A stretch of DNA of 14,557 nt, taken from Competibacter_A sp003527885 (lineage in GTDB: Bacteria; Pseudomonadota; Gammaproteobacteria; Competibacterales; Competibacteraceae). The stretch lies in the NCBI GenBank assembly GCA_035442025.1, contig DAORPQ010000076.1, positions 1-14,557 of the forward strand. Reading direction: 5' to 3'. Position 1 is the first letter of the stretch, and each line of letters starts with the position of its first letter. The notes beneath the pieces are model-generated. The model saw only the letters and a program-made list of their open reading frames with translations. It was not told where the DNA came from and did no database searches. A program made the position numbers and the translations under genes. This document shows, piece by piece, positions 1 through 7,682 of the stretch.

Positions 1-1219
1 ACAAGCCCAAGCCGCGCCCGGTAAATTTGGTGGTGAAAAACGGCTCGAAGATGCGCCGCTGGATTTCCTGATCCATGCCGCAGCCGGTATCGGACACCTC
101 CAGCCACACATACGAGCCCTCGGCCAGGCTCTCGTCCAGAAACGCTTCGGTCAGATAGTCGCGCGAGCACTCCATGACGCCGGTCGAAATCGTGATCGCG
201 CCGCTGTGTTCGCCGAGCGCTTCCGAGGCGTTGATCACCAGGTTCATGATGACCTGGCGGATTTGGCTGGGGTCGCCGCGCAGCGGGGGCAAGCCGTCTT
301 TCAGGTTCAGGTTGAAGATCGCTTTCTTGCTGATCGAGGCCTTGAGCAGGGAAACCATTTCGCCGATCAGCTCGCGCACCCGGATGTTTTCGATGACGCA
401 CTGGCCCTTGCCCGAATAGGCCAGCATCTGCCGGCACAGCTCGGCGGCGCGCAGGGAGGTTTCCTCGATCGCCAGCAGGCTGTCGCGGGCGGCGGTGATC
501 GGCGGCAGCTCGTCCAGGGCCATGCTGGCGTTGCCCAGGATGACCGTCAGCAAGTTGTTGAAATCGTGCGCGATGCCCCCGGCCAGCACCCCCAGGCTTT
601 CCAGCTTCTGGGTCTGCTGCATCTGGCGCTCCAACTGCAGGCGTTTTTCCTCCGCCCATTTGCGGGCGGTAATGTCGGTGACCGCCAAAAACAGCAGGGG
701 AACGCTGTTCGGCTGCTGGCGCCCCAAGGCGGTAGTGATGATGGTGCCTTCCATGTGCGCGTAAAACGCCGGACCCTGCGCCCGCAAGATCAGCGCTTCC
801 AGGCTTTTTCCCGCCGGGTTGCTGAAAAACGCCCGATAGCGCGCCAGAAACACCCCCCGGTCGTCACCCTCCATGCATTCCGAGAACGGGGTTCCGATCA
901 AGCGCTCGCGCGTGGCGTTCACCATCCGGCTGAAGGTTTCGTTGACCTCGTGAATCAGGCCGACATCGTTCAATACCAGATAGCCGATCGGGGCTTGATG
1001 AAACAGCAGGGAAAACTGATTGCGGGATTGTTCCAGCTCGCCCAGGACGCGGCGCAATTCTTCGTTTTGGATCTCCAGCTCGATCTGATGGACCTGGAGT
1101 TCGTGGATCAGCTTGCCGGGTTCAGCGGAAAATTCCAGCGCGTCCGCGCCGCGCCGCGCCGCGCTGGCTTCGGCTTTCTCCCGGAGGCTTCTTGCTTGAT
1201 CTTGCTCGTTTTGCATCAT
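1..1219 (-). CDS. Cytoplasmic PAS-domain sensor histidine kinase, 3' part cut by window edge
   Basis: A two-component histidine kinase of which the first 406 residues are visible; the gene runs off the left edge. There is no transmembrane segment, so it senses in the cytoplasm. Residues about 36-56 form a helix rich in Glu and Leu (HELQVHQIELEIQNEELR) typical of this family. A PAS domain follows at about 65-180, then a HisKA dimerisation helix with the phospho-accepting His218 in GGIAHDFNNLL. The ATPase domain shows the N box (MNLVINASEAL, about 325-335), the G1 box DTGCGMD (about 376-382), the F box FEPFFTTKF, and the start of the G2 box GRGLGL at the edge. The start is ATG at 1219, with AGGGTG just upstream; a second ATG follows at once. 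It begins 41 bases after the CheB/CheR stop, so the two are probably co-transcribed. A receiver domain beyond the edge is common in this family but cannot be seen here. Confidence 0.93.
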   Translation of the reverse strand, partial: MMQNEQDQARSLREKAEASAARRGADALEFSAEPGKLIHELQVHQIELEIQNEELRRVLGELEQSRNQFSLLFHQAPIGYLVLNDVGLIHEVNETFSRMVNATRERLIGTPFSECMEGDDRGVFLARYRAFFSNPAGKSLEALILRAQGPAFYAHMEGTIITTALGRQQPNSVPLLFLAVTDITARKWAEEKRLQLERQMQQTQKLESLGVLAGGIAHDFNNLLTVILGNASMALDELPPITAARDSLLAIEETSLRAAELCRQMLAYSGKGQCVIENIRVRELIGEMVSLLKASISKKAIFNLNLKDGLPPLRGDPSQIRQVIMNLVINASEALGEHSGAITISTGVMECSRDYLTEAFLDESLAEGSYVWLEVSDTGCGMDQEIQRRIFEPFFTTKFTGRGLGL

Positions 1220-1260
1220 ATAGCACCCTGATTCCACTCAAGACATGGCCCCGCTCGACC

Positions 1261-4200
1261 TTAGGGGAGGCCACCGTTCTCCGCTGGACCGGCCCTGCTA
1301 AGCTCGTGGGCCACCACGACGCGGGTCGGTCCTTCGCCGGGCAGGCGGATCGCCCGCCCCACGAAGCAACGTTGCTCCGACGCCGAATGGCAAGGATAGC
1401 CGTACACGAACCGCTGGCAATCTCCGCGCAGCACGGCGCGGATGCCCGCGGCAAAGGCGGCGGCGTCACCGGCCTCGTCGCCCTGGGCCCGGTCGCACAC
1501 CTCCAAATAGTTGACGCCCTCGGCCACCTGATCCAACGCACCACCATTTTTCAGGGCAAATTTTCGCCACGCCCGATTGACCGTGAGAATCGTACCCGTT
1601 TCGTCGAGGATGGCGATGTGCGCGGTCAGCGCATCGAGCGCGGCGTGGGCCACGCGCTCCGACTCGCGCAGCTTGGCGAGCGCGCTCTCGCGATCCGACA
1701 GATCCAGCACGGCAAAGGTCACCCCGTCGTCGGGATTTTCGGGATCGAGCACCGAACCGCTGATCAGTACCGGCACAACCATCCCATCCCGGCGCCGCCA
1801 GCGCGTCTCCACCGTCCCCGCGCCTTGCTCCTGGATGCGCCCGTAAAAATCTTTGCCGGCGGATTCGAACGCGTCGTCCGATAGGTATAGCACGCGCGTG
1901 CTCCGGCCGATCAGTTCCTCGCTGTCATACCCCAACATTTGACACAGCTGCCGGTTGGCTTCCAGAAACACGCGCTTGGCGATCCGCCCGACCCCGACCG
2001 GCACGGCGCGATACAGGCTGGCCAGCCGCGTCTCCCGCTCCGACAATGCTTCCCGCGCCATCTTGAGCAAGCTGATGTCGGTAAAGGTCAGCACCACGCC
2101 GGAGACCGTTTCCGCGCTGACATGATAAGGCAAGACCCGCATTAAAAACCAAGCGCCGTCCTCGGTGTGGACTTCGCGTTCCTGCTCACCGTCGCCGCGC
2201 ATCACTGCCCGAGCGAGCTGGTAAGGCTCCACGTCCGCCAGGGTATGGAGCAGGTGGCTCACCGGACGCCCCACGTCGCCGTCCAGCATCTTGAATATCC
2301 GTTTGATGCCCGGTGTGAACCGGCGGATGATCATGTTTTCGTCAAGGAACAGCGTCGCGATCCGGGTGCTGGTGATCAGATTGTCCAGATCATTATTCAA
2401 TTCAACCAATTCGACGATTTTACTCTGGTGCTCGGCGTTGACGGTGTGCAGTTCCTCGTTGACCGATTGCAGTTCCTCGTTGGTGCTTTGCAGCTCCTCG
2501 TTGGTGCTTTGCAGTTCCTCGTTGCTGGCCAGAAGCTCTTCATTGGTGGCTTGCAGCTCTTCGTTGGCCGTTTCCAGTTCCTCGATGGTGGCTTGCAGGT
2601 TTTCCCGCGAAAACTGGAGCTCTTGCTCCAGGTCGCGGATGCGCTGCTCGGCTTCGCGGTCCAGGTCGTAAACCGGCGCCCCGACCGAGGCCGGCTCGGA
2701 CGGTTGCGCGGCGGCCGGCTCGACGAGCACCACCGCCAGCGCTTCCTGGCCCCGCTTGCCCGGCAACAGCCGGATGCGGATTTGCACGGTCCGCAATCCG
2801 TCGCGCCGCTTCACTCGAATGCCGCTGTATTTCAGTTCGTCGCCGGTACTGAAAACCCGTTGCAAGCCGGTGGCCAGCGGCGTCGCCAACTCCCGCACCG
2901 CGATCTTGGCCACATCGTTGAGCATCTTGCCGGGCTGGAGTTGGAAGTAACCCTCCGGGTCGCCCAGGATATACAGCGCCTCCCGCTGTTCGTTCACCAC
3001 CACGGCCAACGGCACATAGTCGTCGGCCAAGGCTTGCAGGAGGCGGTCCAGCAGGCGTTCTTCCTGCGGGTCGCGCGACGGGGCACCGCCCGAAAAGCGT
3101 GGGCGGCCGTACTTCGGTCGCGATTCGGAGAGCACGGCAAATTCCAGGCTGTTCCCGGTCGGATTACGCTTGCCTTTGGAGGCGTAAATTTTGAATTTCT
3201 GGTGCAGCGTCTCGAAGGCGTCGCTCAAATCGCCCGGCGTTTCGCTGCTGCCCAGCAGCAACAGCCCCTGCGGGTTGAGCGAGAAATTCATCAGCTCCAT
3301 GGCTTTACGCTGCAAGATCGGCTGTAGGTAAATCAGCAAATTGCGACAACTGACCAGTTCGATCTTGGTGAAAGGCGGGTCCTTGATCAGATTGTGCTGG
3401 GCGAAAACCACCATTTCGCGCAAGGACCGATCCACCTGATAGTGATGGTCTTGCCGGCGGTGAAAATATTTGCTCAGATAGCCCGGCGGCAGGTCGGCGA
3501 CGATGCTTTCGGGATAGACGCCGCCGCTGGCGCGCAGGATGGCATCGTGGTCCAGATCGGTGGCGAAAATTTTGATGTCGGTCGGCTTGCCCAGACGCTC
3601 TAGCACCTCGCGCCCCAGCATGGCCAAGGTATAGGCCTCCTCGCCGGTGGAACAGCCGGCCACCCAAAACCGGACTTCCCCCGTTTCGACGCGCTCGAAC
3701 AGCTGCGGCAGGTGCTTGTTCTCCAGCTCGTCGAAGACTTCGCGGTCGCGGAAAAAGCTGGTGACGCCAATCAGCAGCTCCCGATAGAGCACCATCACTT
3801 CACCGGCGCAACCCTCCATGAACCTCACGTAGTCGCGAAGATCGTGGATTTGGTTCATCGTCATGCGCCGCTCGATGCGCCGGATCATGGTGCTGGGCTT
3901 GTAGTGCGTGAAATCCACCCGCGTGCGCTCGCGCAACAGCGCGAAGATGCGCGCCAGCCCATCCTCGTCGGACAGCAGCAGGGCCGGCGGCCGATCGGGC
4001 TTGGGGGCACAGGGATGTTGGATGAAGGACAGCAGCCGCTCGGGCATGGCGTCGGGCGGCAGGACGAAATCGGCCAACCCGGTCGAAACGGCGGCGCGCG
4101 GCATCCCATCGAAGCGGGCCGACTCCTCGTCCTGCACCAGCACGACCCCGCCCGCTTCCTTGACGGCCCGGATGCCGCGCACGCCGTCGCTGCCGGTGCC

Positions 4201-4617
4201 GGACAAGATGATGGCGACGGTTTTCTCGGCCTGATCTTGGGCCAACGAGCGCAGGAACACGTCGATGGGCAAGTTGAGCCCGCGATTGTGGTCCGATTCG
4301 CTGAGCAGCAACTTGCCGCGCACGATCGACAGAATTTTCTTGGGCGGGATGAGGTAGACCGAATCGGCCTCGACCCGCATCCCCTCCTCGGCCCGCCGCA
4401 CCGGCATCGCGGTGCGTTTGGAGAGCAACTCGACCATCATGCTCTTGTAGTCGGGCGAGAGATGCTGGATGACGATGAAGGCCATGCCGCTGTCGGCGGC
4501 CATGTGTGAAAAAAACGACTCCAGCGCCTCCAAGCCACCGGCCGAAGCCCCGATGCCCACGTAGTAAACCGGGCTGGAAGGCCCGCTAGGGCCTTGCGAG
4601 TGATCGTCGTCTGGCAT
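1261..4617 (-). CDS. CheB methylesterase / CheR methyltransferase / coiled-coil / PAS fusion protein
   Basis: A 1118-residue fusion of both chemoreceptor-adaptation enzymes with sensory domains. Residues 17-200 are a CheB methylesterase without the usual receiver domain; the catalytic triad is Ser25 (GASAGG), His52 (IQHLSPD) and Asp144 (GTGSDG). Residues about 220-485 are a CheR methyltransferase with the SAM-binding loop WVAGCSTGEEAYTL (318-331) and SCRNLLIYL (423-431). Residues about 520-640 look PAS-like. Residues about 655-740 are a strict heptad coiled coil of NEELQS-type repeats. Three PAS-type domains follow (about 740-852, 862-978 and 990-1110), the last with the YPCHSASEQR signature of its PAS subfamily. 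No kinase or diguanylate cyclase domain is present. The ATG at 4617 has GGAG eight bases upstream. Fusions of this type are widespread in proteobacteria, often beside hybrid kinases, and are generally thought to feed phosphorelays rather than flagellar chemotaxis. No receptor or flagellar gene lies nearby. The input signal is unknown. Confidence 0.95.
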   Translation of the reverse strand: MPDDDHSQGPSGPSSPVYYVGIGASAGGLEALESFFSHMAADSGMAFIVIQHLSPDYKSMMVELLSKRTAMPVRRAEEGMRVEADSVYLIPPKKILSIVRGKLLLSESDHNRGLNLPIDVFLRSLAQDQAEKTVAIILSGTGSDGVRGIRAVKEAGGVVLVQDEESARFDGMPRAAVSTGLADFVLPPDAMPERLLSFIQHPCAPKPDRPPALLLSDEDGLARIFALLRERTRVDFTHYKPSTMIRRIERRMTMNQIHDLRDYVRFMEGCAGEVMVLYRELLIGVTSFFRDREVFDELENKHLPQLFERVETGEVRFWVAGCSTGEEAYTLAMLGREVLERLGKPTDIKIFATDLDHDAILRASGGVYPESIVADLPPGYLSKYFHRRQDHHYQVDRSLREMVVFAQHNLIKDPPFTKIELVSCRNLLIYLQPILQRKAMELMNFSLNPQGLLLLGSSETPGDLSDAFETLHQKFKIYASKGKRNPTGNSLEFAVLSESRPKYGRPRFSGGAPSRDPQEERLLDRLLQALADDYVPLAVVVNEQREALYILGDPEGYFQLQPGKMLNDVAKIAVRELATPLATGLQRVFSTGDELKYSGIRVKRRDGLRTVQIRIRLLPGKRGQEALAVVLVEPAAAQPSEPASVGAPVYDLDREAEQRIRDLEQELQFSRENLQATIEELETANEELQATNEELLASNEELQSTNEELQSTNEELQSVNEELHTVNAEHQSKIVELVELNNDLDNLITSTRIATLFLDENMIIRRFTPGIKRIFKMLDGDVGRPVSHLLHTLADVEPYQLARAVMRGDGEQEREVHTEDGAWFLMRVLPYHVSAETVSGVVLTFTDISLLKMAREALSERETRLASLYRAVPVGVGRIAKRVFLEANRQLCQMLGYDSEELIGRSTRVLYLSDDAFESAGKDFYGRIQEQGAGTVETRWRRRDGMVVPVLISGSVLDPENPDDGVTFAVLDLSDRESALAKLRESERVAHAALDALTAHIAILDETGTILTVNRAWRKFALKNGGALDQVAEGVNYLEVCDRAQGDEAGDAAAFAAGIRAVLRGDCQRFVYGYPCHSASEQRCFVGRAIRLPGEGPTRVVVAHELSRAGPAENGGLP
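2440..2586 (-). repeat. Seven tandem 21-base repeats encoding coiled-coil heptads
   Basis: Seven consecutive 21-base units (2440-2460, 2461-2481, 2482-2502, 2503-2523, 2524-2544, 2545-2565, 2566-2586) each encode a seven-residue unit related to NEELQST. Units 2482-2502 and 2503-2523 differ at one base. The unit length equals one coiled-coil heptad, so gain or loss of a unit would lengthen or shorten the helix linking the enzyme half to the PAS half without shifting the frame or the heptad phase. Confidence 0.9.
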
Positions 4618-4944
4618 TGGGGAAACTCCACGGCGTGGCGGATCGCGCTGGGCATGACCACGTTGGCGTCGGTCGCGCCGAGGGCTGGGCGGTGGCCAAC
4701 TTGCCTGACAGGCATGGCGCGCATCTTACCCTGAAACCGCCCGAAGGCTTACAGTCCCGGTTGAGATCGGGCCAATAAGGGAGGGTAAGCGTCGGCGCGG
4801 CGGTCAGGAGGTGGCGAGTTCTGGGCGAAAAAAACTCGCACCGTCGCCCTTGCCGGCAACCGCCGGGCGCTCGCGGCGGAGCGGGAGGGAAGGCGCGCCG
4901 CGGCCGGACAGCCCGGCCGCGCAACGGGGGGCTGTTGGCGTTCC
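4618..4944. other. Gene-free GC-rich intergenic stretch
   Basis: This 327-base gap lies between the start of the CheB/CheR gene and the end of the 153-residue gene, both minus strand. Short frames on either strand show no recognisable protein. It holds a 13-base palindrome TGCCTGACAGGCA (4702-4714), a seven-base-pair hairpin with a 12-base loop (4814-4839) and a strong GC hairpin (4899-4921). The CheB/CheR promoter should lie here, but I see no convincing -35/-10 pair. Confidence 0.6.
4899..4921 (-). terminator. GC-rich hairpin after the 153-residue gene, no U tract
   Basis: A perfect nine-base-pair stem (CGCGGCCGG with CCGGCCGCG) closes a five-base loop, starting 23 bases past the stop of the minus-strand gene at 4945. 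There is no T run after it, so it is not a classical intrinsic terminator. It could slow polymerase or protect a 3' end. The terminator role is inference from position alone. Confidence 0.35.
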
Positions 4945-5406
4945 TTAGCCGGCCGTCAGTTCGGCGCGGCTGTCCGGCGAGCACCGGCGCGAGCGCCCCA
5001 CTTTCAGCCGATCCCGATGGGTGTCCAACAGGCTCAGCGCATCATGGATGTAGTCGTGATCCGACAGCTCGTCGGTGGCGTAGCGGCGCAACAGATCCAG
5101 CCAGTGCCGGTGCACGGCGCATGGCTCGGTCGAGCTGTCGTCCACCAGCGGACAATCGGTGCAGCGCGAACGGGACAGGGCCACGAACGCCGCGCGTTTC
5201 TGCCAGCACTGGCGGTATTCGCGAGCGTGCCTTTCGACCCACTCCATGGCGCGCGCCTGCCGCTCGTCGGCGGAGTAGTGGCCGACGTACTCTTCGATGG
5301 CTTCTAGTTGCTTGAACAAAAATTCGGCATCCGACAAATTCAGGGAGCGATCATCTCCCGCAAATCGGACGAGCAACGCCAAGGTAGGATCATCTACGAT
5401 GTACAT
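4945..5406 (-). CDS. Uncharacterised 153-residue soluble protein with a Cys/His cluster
   Basis: I do not recognise this family. The protein is mostly charged and helical, with no signal peptide or membrane segment, so it is probably cytoplasmic. Its distinctive feature is Cys82-x2-Cys85-x10-Cys96-x2-His99 with His101 close by, a spacing that could hold a zinc ion or another metal. The aromatic, charged N-terminal half (about 25-75) looks like a helical bundle. The ATG at 5406 has only a weak ribosome-binding sequence. No better start lies nearby; the next Met (54) would remove the helical N terminus. A TACAAT -10 with TTGTGC 17 bases upstream lies at 5437-5465 and supports transcription in this direction. 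It is divergent from the potassium channel gene. Coding status rests on an intact frame and protein-like composition; function is unknown. Confidence 0.72.
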   Translation of the reverse strand: MYIVDDPTLALLVRFAGDDRSLNLSDAEFLFKQLEAIEEYVGHYSADERQARAMEWVERHAREYRQCWQKRAAFVALSRSRCTDCPLVDDSSTEPCAVHRHWLDLLRRYATDELSDHDYIHDALSLLDTHRDRLKVGRSRRCSPDSRAELTAG

Positions 5407-5436
5407 GGCTGTTATAGCTATTGTTGACTAAATCGG

Positions 5437-5465
5437 ATTGTAGCAGAATTTTGTGCGCTGCACAA
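5437..5465 (-). promoter_or_regulatory. Candidate sigma-70 promoter for the 153-residue gene
   Basis: On the minus strand, TTGTGC (5465-5460) and TACAAT (5442-5437) are separated by 17 bases. The -10 matches the consensus at five of six positions and the -35 at three. The predicted transcript would start about 25 bases before the ATG at 5406. The -35 and spacer are covered by the inverted repeat at 5449-5467. Confidence 0.5.
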
Positions 5466-5467
5466 AA
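5449..5467. promoter_or_regulatory. Operator-like inverted repeat between divergent genes
   Basis: TTTTGTGC and GCACAAAA form perfect eight-base arms around a three-base centre (GCT). The repeat overlaps the -35 of the promoter toward the minus-strand gene. It also lies just downstream of a possible plus-strand -35 (TTGACT, 5424-5429) that could serve the channel gene. The symmetry and position fit a dimeric repressor site. No regulator gene is adjacent, so the binding protein is unknown. It could instead act as an RNA hairpin. Confidence 0.5.
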
Positions 5468-5538
5468 CCCGTGATGATTTTGAGAGAGGCCGCAGGGAAC
5501 GCGCGGTTGCCGGCGGCCGATGCTTCGGAGGATATGAG

Positions 5539-7179
5539 GTGCTTTACCGATTCCAGCGCTCGACCCGCCGCCTGCTCGCACTGCTCGCGTTGTTGCCAGC
5601 GGCGGTGCTGGTCTTGGGCAGTCTGTACATGCTCGGCACGATCTATTTGGAGGAGAGCCCCCGGGGGTTCTGGGCCAGCCTTGAGTGGGCCTCCGAGACC
5701 CTGACCACCACCGGCTATGGCGCCGATGCCCGCTGGACCCATCCGCTGATGACGCTGTTCGTCATGCTGACGCAGTTCATCGGGATGTTTCTGGTGTTCA
5801 TGATCTTCCCGATTTATGTGCTGCCCTACTTTGAGGAGCGGTTCGAGGCACGCTTGCCGCGCGTGCTGCCTCCGATGGCCGGGCGGACGCTGTTTTACCG
5901 CTACGGCCCGGCGATTGATTCCCTGCTGGAGGAATGCCAGCGGGTCGGTTCCGCCTTCGTGATTTTCGAGGAGGACATGGTGTTGGCCCGCAATCTGCGC
6001 GAGCGTGATTACCCGGTCGTATACGGCAGTCTGGATGAGGACCCGGAGGCGCTGGCGGGGGTGGAACACGCACAGGCGGTGGTGACCAACGCCGACGATC
6101 ACGCCAATGCAACTTGCATTCTGGTCGTGCGCGAGCGGGGCTTCGAGGGACCGGTCTACGCGCTGGCCGACAATCCGCTCTATCGGCCGCCGATGCTGAA
6201 AGTAGGGGCGTCGGCGGTGTTCACCCCGACCCACGTGCTCGGCGCGGCGCTGGCGGCTCGCGCCAGCACCCGCATCAACCCGCCGGCCGAAGGCTTGCAC
6301 CTGCTGGGCGCACAGGTCGATTTGGCGGAGTTCCGCGTGCGGCCGGACAGCCCGCTGGCCGGGCAGTTGCTCGGCGATTTACACCTGCGCGAACGCCACG
6401 GCGTGACCGTGATCGGGCAATGGCATGGCGGTCGTTTCACCACGGTCAAGGGGCCGCACACGCGCATCGAACCCGGCGCGATCCTGGTGGCGGTCGGCAC
6501 CCAGGCCCATCTGGTTCAGGTCGAGCGGCTGGCCGCGCCCATCCGCCGCACCGGCCCGATCGTGGTGGCCGGTTACGGCACGGTCGGCGGCAAGGTGGTG
6601 GAAATGCTGCGCGACGCCCGCGAGACCACTACCGTCATCGACGAACAGCTCGCGCCCGGCGTCGACGTGGTCGGCAACGTGCTCGAACACACCACGCTGG
6701 AACGGGCCAACGTGCGCACGGCGAGCGCGGTGGTGCTGGCCCTGAGCAACGACAGCGAAGGGGTGTTCGCCACGGCGGTGGTCCGTGACTACGCGCCGGA
6801 GGTGCCGCTGATCGTGCGCGTCAACCGGGCGCCGAACGTTCCCCGACTGTATCAGGCGGGCGCGGATTTTGCGCTGTCGGTCGGTCAGGTCGCCGGAGAA
6901 ATCCTGGCTTACCACCTGCTCGGCGAACACGCGGTGGCGGTCGAGCAACGGCTCAAGTTCGTCCGGGTGGGCGCGGGCGCATTGGTGGGCCTGCATCCGT
7001 GGCGGGCTCAGGTGCGCGAGCGCACCGGCGCGGCCGTGATCGCAGTGGAGCGGGACCGGGAGGTCTTTGTCAAATTCGACGATGAATTCCGGGTGCGCGC
7101 GGATGACGTACTGTTCGTTTGCGGCACGCTGGGCGGTTTGGACAAGTACGCCCGCGAGTTCAAAGCGACGTCGGCCTGA
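5539..7179 (+). CDS. Two-transmembrane potassium channel with tandem RCK gating region
   Basis: A 546-residue K+ channel subunit expected to form a membrane tetramer. TM1 is at about 12-36, the pore helix at 44-55, the selectivity filter TTTGYG at 56-61 and TM2 at about 70-95. The cytoplasmic part holds two RCK units. RCK1 has an N lobe at about 115-235 whose nucleotide-binding glycine motif is degenerate (YRYGPAID) and a C lobe at about 250-325. RCK2 has an N lobe from about 332 with an intact GYGTVGGK Rossmann motif and a C lobe at about 470-540. Two RCK units per chain recall GsuK-type ligand-gated channels rather than MthK, which has one per chain. The start is GTG at 5539, chosen because GGAGG lies seven bases upstream; an ATG at 5534 is in the wrong frame. 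Likely role: K+ flux and turgor or potential control gated by nucleotide or ions; the ligand cannot be read from sequence. Confidence 0.93.
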   Translation: MLYRFQRSTRRLLALLALLPAAVLVLGSLYMLGTIYLEESPRGFWASLEWASETLTTTGYGADARWTHPLMTLFVMLTQFIGMFLVFMIFPIYVLPYFEERFEARLPRVLPPMAGRTLFYRYGPAIDSLLEECQRVGSAFVIFEEDMVLARNLRERDYPVVYGSLDEDPEALAGVEHAQAVVTNADDHANATCILVVRERGFEGPVYALADNPLYRPPMLKVGASAVFTPTHVLGAALAARASTRINPPAEGLHLLGAQVDLAEFRVRPDSPLAGQLLGDLHLRERHGVTVIGQWHGGRFTTVKGPHTRIEPGAILVAVGTQAHLVQVERLAAPIRRTGPIVVAGYGTVGGKVVEMLRDARETTTVIDEQLAPGVDVVGNVLEHTTLERANVRTASAVVLALSNDSEGVFATAVVRDYAPEVPLIVRVNRAPNVPRLYQAGADFALSVGQVAGEILAYHLLGEHAVAVEQRLKFVRVGAGALVGLHPWRAQVRERTGAAVIAVERDREVFVKFDDEFRVRADDVLFVCGTLGGLDKYAREFKATSA

Positions 7180-7198
7180 ACCCTTCCGCTTCGAACGA

Positions 7199-7219
7199 CG
7201 GCGGCCGCGCTGGCCGCCG
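7199..7219 (+). terminator. GC-rich hairpin after the channel gene, no U tract
   Basis: An eight-base-pair all-GC stem (CGGCGGCC with GGCCGCCG) closes a five-base loop, 20 bases after the channel stop codon and between two convergent genes. No T run follows, so any terminator role is inferred from position. Confidence 0.35.
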
Positions 7220-7283
7220 CGCCCCGCAGCGCGCATACGCCGCTTGAGCCGCTCCGCCATCGTCCAAAATCGGTTAGAAGCGA

Positions 7284-7682
7284 TCAAAACGAAGGCTCGG
7301 ATGCCGCTGGTGACTTGTTCCTTGGAGTCAATGCCCCGAGTAAGGCCGCCACAATAAACAGCGCGGGCACATCTCCTAAAAGGTGGCCGTGATTCATCGA
7401 GTTCGAGAATGACTGAACGGTCATGATCGCGCCGTGCACCACACTTGACCAGACGGTGAACCAGATCAGGCTAAGATGAGCCATCGGATTACGTGCCGCC
7501 ACGATCAAGAAAATGCCTAACGTAGCGTAAATACCGACAATCATCAGCGGATAGTCAGAATGACCGGTATGCCACGTCCAGCCGGACGGCCACACGATCA
7601 TGAGCAAGTAAATCGCGATGAAAATAACGCCGACCGCTACTAGCGTCATGCGCAGATATTTGATTCGAAGAGCCTCGTTCAT
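7284..7682 (-). CDS. Small four-helix membrane protein (possibly DUF6632 family)
   Basis: A 132-residue integral membrane protein with four hydrophobic segments at about 11-31, 43-63, 69-90 and 101-117, and a short polar C-terminal tail. The stretches LIWFTVWSSVVHG and HGHLLGDVPAL resemble, from memory, small membrane proteins annotated as DUF6632; this family name is tentative and the biochemical function is unknown. The His and Trp residues at helix ends are a visible feature but do not identify a ligand. The ATG at 7682 has AAGGA seven bases upstream, a good ribosome-binding site. The gene converges on the potassium channel, with about 100 bases between stops, and has a long gene-free region upstream, so it is probably transcribed alone. 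Confidence 0.82.
   Translation of the reverse strand: MNEALRIKYLRMTLVAVGVIFIAIYLLMIVWPSGWTWHTGHSDYPLMIVGIYATLGIFLIVAARNPMAHLSLIWFTVWSSVVHGAIMTVQSFSNSMNHGHLLGDVPALFIVAALLGALTPRNKSPAASEPSF

Noticed and set aside
206..1231. 341-residue plus-strand open frame
   Set aside because: It lies antisense to the histidine kinase, whose H, N and G boxes are plain on the other strand; its product is low in protein-like motifs.
2440..2586. Possible CRISPR array
   Set aside because: Repeats are contiguous without spacers and encode coiled-coil heptads in frame.
2167..3327. 386-residue plus-strand open frame
   Set aside because: It is antisense to the CheB/CheR fusion and shows repeats such as LQFLVGALQ only because it mirrors the coiled-coil repeats.
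3712..4509. 265-residue plus-strand open frame
   Set aside because: It is antisense to the CheB and CheR domains, which carry intact catalytic motifs.
4702..4714. Palindrome TGCCTGACAGGCA as an operator of the CheB/CheR gene
   Set aside because: It is short, about 85 bases upstream of the start codon and not associated with a recognisable promoter; chance is likely in GC-rich DNA.
4814..4839. Hairpin GCGAGTT/AACTCGC as a terminator
   Set aside because: The stem is short, the loop is 12 bases, no T run follows on either strand, and it is over 100 bases from the nearest stop.
5428..7287. Two long minus-strand frames (290 and 302 residues) under the channel gene
   Set aside because: They are antisense to an unmistakable K+ channel with filter and RCK domains and are rich in His, Arg and Gln as is usual for shadow frames.
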